DNA from: Cornus controversa
Taxonomy: Eukaryota > Streptophyta > Magnoliopsida > Cornales > Cornaceae
Assembly: GCA_026545225.1 (NCBI GenBank)
Contig: CM048850.1
Location: 29,441,797 to 29,505,796, forward strand
Reading direction: 5' to 3'
Length of the DNA stretch: 64,000 nt
Shown here: piece by piece, positions 57,637 through 64,000 of the stretch
How positions within the stretch are numbered: position 1 is the stretch's first letter
Layout of the letters: each line of letters begins with the position of its first letter
Program-made: the position numbers and the translations under genes
Notes under the pieces: generated by a model
What the model was told of the DNA's origin: nothing
Databases searched by the model: none
What the model saw: only the letters and a program-made list of their open reading frames with translations

Positions 57637-58167
57637 GGTTTCTGCTGGATACCTCGAAGAGGTGTTGCAAGCACTGCTATCATCTAAATCAAATACAAAG
57701 ATAACAAGTTACTCATCAAGAAATTTCTACTGTGCTGAAGCTGATGATGGCACATTTGCAACATTCCACATGTGACACTTTCAAGCAATTTGGGATTTAT
57801 TAAATGGTAGAACCCTCTATGTGCTTAATAAATACATGGTTAAAACCAAACTTGAAAAAAATAATCAAAGAGGGATGCAGGTGCAGATAATTCTATTGTG
57901 CTGAAGCAGAATCCGCAACTAAAACCCAGGTTCATTGTACAACCTCCAATATACTTACACAGAGAATAGGCCTGTTTCAGGTTAGTTTCAATATTTTATA
58001 TTTTTTTAATTTTAAAAAAAAATTAATTATAAGAGACAATTTGGTAAATGCATTTAATAATCGGAATTTGGTTTCAATCAAAAAGAAGGGACAATTTTTT
58101 AAACTAGATATAAAATATTATTTTGTTCATTCCGTAAAATTCTGTAAGGTATTAGGCACTTTTGCCT
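56953..58167. mobile_element. Non-autonomous DNA transposon with ~50-bp inverted ends
   Basis: The left end AGGCAAAAGTGCATAATACC runs into TTACGGAATGAATAAAATA. The inverse of the right end reads AGGCAAAAGTGCCTAATACC and continues into TTACGGAATGAACAAAATA. The match extends over about 50 bp at roughly 85%. The 1.2-kb interior has no transposase; the short + strand frame at 57527-57775 crosses a TA tract. Superfamily not assigned, because no clear target duplication was read. Confidence 0.75.
57599..57636. repeat. (TA)n microsatellite inside the transposon
   Basis: Interrupted TA tract of about 38 bp. Confidence 0.9.
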
Positions 58168-58290
58168 TCTTTTTTTTATTTTTTATTTTTTTTTTCTTCT
58201 TCTTTTACTTAAGACATCAATCTCACACAGACCCACTGTTGCCATTGTCCAGACTTCGAATTCTGAACCTCCAATGAAAGAAATATATAC

Positions 58291-58296
<6 letters not shown>

Positions 58297-58327
<31 letters not shown>
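58297..58327. repeat. (TA)n microsatellite
   Basis: About 15 TA units following an ATACATATACAT stretch. Confidence 0.9.
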
Positions 58328-58329
<2 letters not shown>

Positions 58330-58425
58330 TGTCAGGCTTTAGATGGATGCCTCCGTCTTAAATCCAAAAAACTTATTTTCATACCTGTCCCGTCTCACTA
58401 CTCCTCAAGGTGTCGAAGCAGGAAG

Positions 58426-58612
58426 GGTGGGTCACCCTCTTACATAATTTAAAAAGCTTAATGGAATTCAAAACAAATTTAATGTAGAATTTTGTAGTAA
58501 AAATTGCAACTACAAAAGGTATGGTGGGTCACCCTCGTACATAATTTAAAAAGCTAAATGGAATTCAAAACAAATTTAATGTAGAATTTTGTAGGTTTAA
58601 TTCAAACCTGTC
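58426..58612. repeat. Tandem duplication, period 97 bp
   Basis: Units start at 58426 and 58523 with GGTGGGTCACCCTC. The second is about 90 bp long and nearly identical except for a few bases. Confidence 0.88.
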
Positions 58613-58860
58613 CCACCTCAAGCTTTGGGTCAACCCTGTATACATGATTTTAAAAATTCTAACTACAAAAAATACCAAACAATAATTTGTGTAATGGGTC
58701 ATGTGTTTGTTATCTAATTCAAAAGTTTAAGTTGTTAAATGGTGTTTGTTATTCGATTCAAAAACTTAAGTTATTGAATAGTGTTGGTTTCACGCTCCTA
58801 TAAGTCTAAGGCTCATCTATCTCGATCTCAATGTGGGATTAGAATCTCAAACACTAAGGC

Positions 58861-59200
58861 TATGTTTGGTAGAATGGAAAGAAAAGAAAGGATAATATTA
58901 CTAATGAGAGAAAAGAAAAGAAATGAAAGGAAATGATAGGGTTAAACTTTTATCGTGTTTGGTTGATTAGTAAATGAAAAGATAGTTAACATATTTTGGG
59001 AAAGAAAGAAAAGGAAATAATTTAAAAATTTTACCATTATACTCTTTTATATTTAAAAAAATAAATTTTAAAAATGTAACATTTCTTTCCATTTCTTTTT
59101 ATTTTTAAAAGGATAACAAAAGTCACTATTCATTCTTAATTTATTTCTCCAAATTCTTTTATTATTATTTTTTCATTAAAAATTTTATACCAAACACATA
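58861..59200. mobile_element. Possible MITE with TGTTTGGTA ends
   Basis: The ends TATGTTTGGTAGAATGG and the inverse of TTTTATACCAAACACATA pair over the first 9-12 bases. The interior is purine-rich on the left (GAAAGAAAAGAAAGGATA) and pyrimidine-rich on the right, so the whole 340 bp could fold. No target duplication was fixed. Confidence 0.45.
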
Positions 59201-61865
59201 AAACGGGCTCTCGAAAGGTGTTTGGTGGTTATATTGGTGTATCTCTTTAAACATTTTGAAATTTAGTACTTTTTAAAATTTCTAAAATGGCTACCAAAAA
59301 TGATTGTATTGTATTGAATTCCATGCATTTATTTTCATTAAATACATTACTGCTATGGCACATTACTGCTATGGCTGCGACAATCTCTGTCCTAACAGGG
59401 AATGGACATGGCATAGTAAGAAGGATATTAACTGAGATGTCTCAGAGCATTTACATGGTGGAAAGACCAGTCGTTCAGTACACTAACCGGACTGACCTTT
59501 CATTATACAACCTGCGAGCTCAGCATTGTACGGTTCTTTAACATTTAACATTTACTCAGCTAATGCTACACATTCGTAGCACACATGGTCACAGCCAGAG
59601 AATGCATCTGTATATGGTGGGGAAGTATGTGTTGTGGGTGTCTGTGTGTGTCTACATATTAATATATATATATTATAGTATATTAGATTACAACTTGAAT
59701 TTCTTGAAAATTAATACGAATGTACACTGCAGTTTTAAGTGACGAGCTAAAAAGTATAAATATTTCACCGAAGGTGTCGTACGTGTATTTAAAAACAAAG
59801 TTATTGAGTCTCGAGTGGGTACAGACGTACTACTCACTTAGTTTTTTAAATTTTTTCTATACATGTGATAAATAAAATTAATTTTTGGATCTTAGTGCAA
59901 TTGATATAACTTAACAAGATTTATACAGTAATAAAACAAATTTAATAAGAACTCTTTTTTACCGATAAAGTAGTAACTGACCTCACTCGTCCACTTATCA
60001 GTTATCATACAAACAATACATAACGTAGGGTAAGGAAGAGCAGCACATTGCAGTGTATCTCACACGACCGCTTCTCGGGCCTCGCAAATCAAACCCGAAA
60101 GGCTAGATTTCTCAGATTTCACAAATCCATTTCAAGTAAGTTCAGATTTTGCAAACCTTCCTCTTGATTTTCGAAACCATAGCTCAAGTAAAATTTGTGA
60201 TTTTGTTATTAATTTTGTGAGTGTTTTTGAAGTAATAGGAGTAATACAATTTCATGTTATTTTGGTATTTTATTGTGTCATTAGATCTTTATATATGCTA
60301 TTTTATTTTGTCATGTTTTTAGTATTTGGAAAAAAAATCATCTTACTTGAACTCTTACATTCTTACCCATTTGTTCAAATTTCTGACTACGTTTCTGCCT
60401 ATATCGGACACTCTTCGGAGATATTTTTCTTTTTAGAACACGTCTTGGATACTCCTCGAACACGTTTTGGACACTTCATAGTAGTGATGTATATTCAAGT
60501 ATTTCTAAAAGATATTATATGCAACTAAGTTATGATTAAAAATCTGAACTAAATATATTTAGAAGATTAAATAAGTATGCTTCTTTAATTTACTTGTCTA
60601 TTTTTGTTTATAAATTTATTTGCTTCTTAATTGTTTGATAATGGAATTAAAGTATTTTTGTATTATAATATTATTATTTTTTTGTTGAATAATTAAAATA
60701 TATTAATATATGATATTATTATATTATACTCGTATTTTTTAAAATTTTATATATTAATGGGTTGGTATCGTACTTGTGTAATTTTCAGGTGACCAGTAGA
60801 ACACGTTCTCTTGAAAATTAGTGCAGTTATACGTGCACTATATATACATACAAGGGCATTTATGTGCGTGCATGTGATGTTGATGGAAAAAGTGAGGAAG
60901 TACATGTACACAAAGTAAAAAGGCAAAAAGTTTTTCTGCTCAAATTAGTCATAACTTTTCGCTTTACTTTTTAGGCAAAATTTTTTTATTTTTTATTTGT
61001 CATATTTAGTTAGACAAGTGTTAATTAAGTGCTACAAATCATACCCTAATTTATTTGTGATACTCTAAACTAAGTTGCACCATGTATCTCAAGTCTTGGG
61101 TACACCTATCAAAAGATCGGATTTTGATCCGAATTTGAGTCAATAATTAAGAAATGAATTGAATATTTAATACAATAATTCGTTAGCGATTCAAATTCGA
61201 TAGTGCGTAAACTACACAAATCGAATATGGATTATGATCGATCCTATCCGATTCGATAATTATCAAATCCAAAATAATAGAATATAGATTTTATTATAAA
61301 TATATTATTTAATGTTATATCATATAATATTTACATACTATTAAAATATTTTTTATCATTATTTCCTTTTTATTCTTCCCTCTCTTTATTTTGTCTTTCT
61401 TTATAGTTTTTTCTTTAATAAAAAGTCAAATATTTACTTTTCTACTACTTTTTCTTTATATTTTATTTTTCTTAAATAATTTTTTTCCTAATCATTATTT
61501 GTAAATCTCTTTTGAAATTAGTTTTTTTTTTAAATTATATTCTTCTCAGATCAGATATCTAAATAATAATAAATCAGATATGAATTTAATTATATATAAT
61601 CCGTCGAGTTATTGGATCAGATCAGATTATCTATATCTCTTATCAAGTACGGATCAATTCAAGCTTGATCCGATTCAAATTCGATCCATTTACAAGACTA
61701 GCGCGGACATTGACACTATGTGAACATAACAGAGATAATATTACAAACCACCTCTCAGGTAAAGTTATTTTCCATAGGCTTCTAATTTTTCACAAATATG
61801 TCACCGCCTTTCTTAAAGGTCATTTTTTTTGTGATATTAGCACATTTTCATAGTGAAATATATTT
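59201..61865. other. Intergenic DNA, no supported gene
   Basis: The longest frame (59287-59541, 84 codons) has somewhat less AT-biased sequence but no motif I recognise and no supported exon structure. An A|GTAAGT donor-like site at about 60134-60139 follows a less AT-rich stretch (60010-60134) and could be a 5' UTR exon of a gene to the right, without other support. Diverged GATCCGA-type repeats occur near 61110-61690. Confidence 0.35.
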
Positions 61866-62664
61866 TGGATAAATTACACTGACCTCTTCTGAGGTTTGAC
61901 CTAATTACACTCGACATTAGACTAATGAATTTTGTTACAATGACCTTCCCTGAGGTTTGCTTCGTTAGACAAAGACTCCATCCGTCCCAAATTTCGTTAG
62001 TTTTGTTAAAACATTTAAGGTAAATTACATTTATCTCCCCTGAGGTTTGACCTAATTACACTAGGCAGTAAACTAATTGATTTTGTTACAATGACCTCTC
62101 CTGTAATAGAAATGAACTAACCGACATTAACTTTTGGGTGAAATATCTATTATATCCTTAATATTATATTAATATAAAAATTAAAATATTTATACATATA
62201 AAATGACACTTTTGCCCATCAAATATAATAATATTTACTATATATATAATATAATAAATATTATTATATATATATGTGTGTGTGCGCGCATCATTACCCC
62301 TAATCGACACCAAAGCAAGACCACTGCCATGCCACATACTAGACCCACCACTCAATGTTGTCATTCCATGAATTACCACTAGCGGAGCCACCATGAGCCA
62401 CCACAACCATCGTGCACAACCCCAGCTGCCATGGCCACCACCATGGTGAGGTTGATGAAACTGAATGTGGGAGCATGGTGGTGGCCATAGCAGTTGGAGT
62501 TGTGCACGATGGTTGTGGTGGCTCAGCTAGTGGTCATTCACAGCATGACAGCCGTGAGTGGTGGGTCTGGTCTGTGGGCATGGGGGTGGTCTTGGTGTGG
62601 TGTCGATGAGGGTGATAATGGCAGTTGAGGTTGGGCGCGTCCACACACATATATATATATCTAC

Positions 62665-62698
<34 letters not shown>

Positions 62699-63091
62699 TT
62701 GACTATGTATATAATATAATAAATATTATTATATTAGATGGGTAAAAGTGTTATTTTATATATATAAATATTTTAATTTTTATATCAATATAATATTAAT
62801 GGTATAATAGACATTTTACTCAAAAGTTAACGTCGGTTAGTTCATTTTTGTTATCGGAGAAGTCATTGTAACAAAATTAATTAGTTTGATATCGGTTGTA
62901 ATTAGGTCAAACCTCAGGAGATGTTAGTGTAATTTACCCTAATTTTTTTGACAAAACTAACAGAATTTTGGACAGAGGAGGTCTTTGTCTAACAGAACAA
63001 ATATCAAGGAAGTTCATTGAAACAAAATTTATTAGTTTGATGTCAGGTATAATTAGACCAAATCTCATGGGAGGTCAGTGTAATTTACCCA
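61866..63091. mobile_element. Foldback element with ~600-bp inverted arms
   Basis: The left arm (61866-62445) and right arm (62474-63091) are inverted copies almost end to end, leaving a loop of about 28 bp. The outer ends are GATAAATTACACTGACCTC and its inverse GAGGTCAGTGTAATTTACC. Each arm also holds a second TAAATTACA...GAGGTTTGACCTAATTAC module about 150 bp inside the first. The inner 350 bp is GC-rich (GTGGTGGCC repeats, 62290-62640) while the outer arms are AT-rich. No transposase. The length of the arms fits foldback or MULE-derived elements. Confidence 0.82.
62668..62697. repeat. (AAT)n microsatellite in the right foldback arm
   Basis: About ten AAT units with no equally long tract in the left arm, so it expanded after the palindrome formed. 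Confidence 0.85.
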
Positions 63092-63657
63092 TACATTTTT
63101 TGTCCTCAGAATCATTGCAAAAACATTTGCACCCCTACTTTTTGAATTAAAATTACTTGTATACCCTCTCCTTTTTTCCTTTCACGCGGAGTACACCAAA
63201 TACCTAGTTTCCTCCATTTTTGCAAATTCTCCAATCTCATCTACCAAATATTCATGTTCTAATATCAAATTAATTATAGGCCACAAAAACTAAACCTTAA
63301 TTTCCTCCAAGATTTCTTCTAAGAGTACACCTAATTTTTATTCTACACTCTAAAGTTTCGCTGTGTGATGTGTTAGTTTATGTGTAGACTATAATCTTCC
63401 CACTACAATGGTACTGTAACATCCAATAATTCCCACAAATTAATTAACTTTACAATACATCTGTGGGCAGTAAACCACTCTAGACGAAGGAAATATAATC
63501 ATATTACAATATAATAAATCTATAATATGAGGTTTGTGATATATTTGAATACTTAGGGAAGCGTGTGAAATTTAGCCCTACCTCGAAAAATGTTTGTGAT
63601 ATTATTCCGAATATAGTAATATAAGAAACTCTTACAGAAATATGATACAAATATAGA

Positions 63658-63693
<36 letters not shown>

Positions 63694-64000
63694 GTAGTCC
63701 TAAAATTGAGTGGTTCATGTAAAATATTATATTGTCCGTAAGCGTTATCTCCATGTATCCATTGTTGATGTAACAATGAAATGCTTCTCTCGTGTGATGA
63801 GTGGGAGGAGCTAATAATCCCAAAAAATGGATATATGGAGCGATATCTCCATATATCAATTTTTTTTTTATATTCTACTTTCACGGATACTTGTATGGTT
63901 CTCTCTGTATTTGTATGGGTTATGTAAGATTATTATACAATAAATTTATATAAAATTTTCCAAATATTGTAAATATTTGAAGAATGATGCATAAAGTCAT
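63092..64000. other. Intergenic DNA with a TA microsatellite
   Basis: No gene recognised. A (TA)n tract lies at 63661-63690, giving spurious Tyr-Ile frames on the minus strand. Confidence 0.45.

Noticed and set aside
59287-59541. 84-codon + strand frame with balanced composition
   Set aside because: No motif, no splice partners and no neighbouring gene structure. Kept only as a remark.
60010-60139. Possible 5' UTR exon with an A|GTAAGT donor
   Set aside because: A single donor-like site in non-coding DNA is weak evidence, and no downstream coding exon was found in the window.
62164-62609. Frames on both strands in the foldback core
   Set aside because: The core is palindromic, so both strands give similar Gly/His/Val-rich frames. 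They are better explained by the inverted repeat than by a gene.

Overview
This is a plant nuclear genome window, most likely from a eudicot. The support is AT-rich DNA, GT-AG introns, plant L1 LINEs with a DUF4283 ORF1 and a C-terminal RNase H, Tork-type and Ale-type Ty1/Copia elements, Athila-like Ty3 elements with a tRNA-Asp primer site, and abundant MITEs. No species can be named. All calls come from reading the sequence by eye; no search was run.

Only one host gene is well supported. It lies on the + strand, has seven coding exons from 16415 to 53157, and encodes about 260 residues: a coiled-coil protein with a Gly/Lys/Arg-rich tail that matches what I remember of plant proteins annotated as RAB6-interacting golgin-like. 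Its coding sequence is only 783 bases, but the gene spans 36.7 kb because intron 4 (24.7 kb) and intron 6 (10.1 kb) are filled with transposons. A full-length L1 LINE sits 459 bp upstream of the start codon.

Layout. 1-1402: old upstream DNA. 1416-15956: full-length L1 LINE (about 6 kb, poly(A), 13-bp target duplication) split by a young gag-protease-only Athila-like LTR element (5609-14098, two 1393-bp LTRs, 5-bp duplication). 15970-16414: promoter region. 16415-17715: exons 1-4. 17716-42460: intron 4, holding an old antisense Copia element (17993-41641, AGGTC duplication). Into that element went an RTE LINE carrying a solo Copia LTR, a Tork-like Copia, an L1 fragment, a Ty3-type LTR, and a second L1 fragment that itself received a deleted Copia (CCCTC duplication) and a rearranged gag-only element (GAGTA duplication). 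42461-42716: exons 5-6. 42717-52860: intron 6, with a hAT-like element (8-bp duplication) containing a solo LTR, a Ty3-type LTR, and an antisense Ale-type Copia. 52861-53157: exon 7. 53158-64000: intergenic, with MITEs, tandem duplications, a 134-bp mini solo LTR, a 1.2-kb transposon with about 50-bp inverted ends, and a 1.2-kb foldback element with roughly 600-bp arms.

I found no CRISPR, phage, biosynthetic cluster or plausible new enzymatic system. The notable content is the order of nested insertions, much of it dated by exact target-site duplications, inside one gene that appears to keep an intact reading frame, and a large hairpin-forming repeat downstream.
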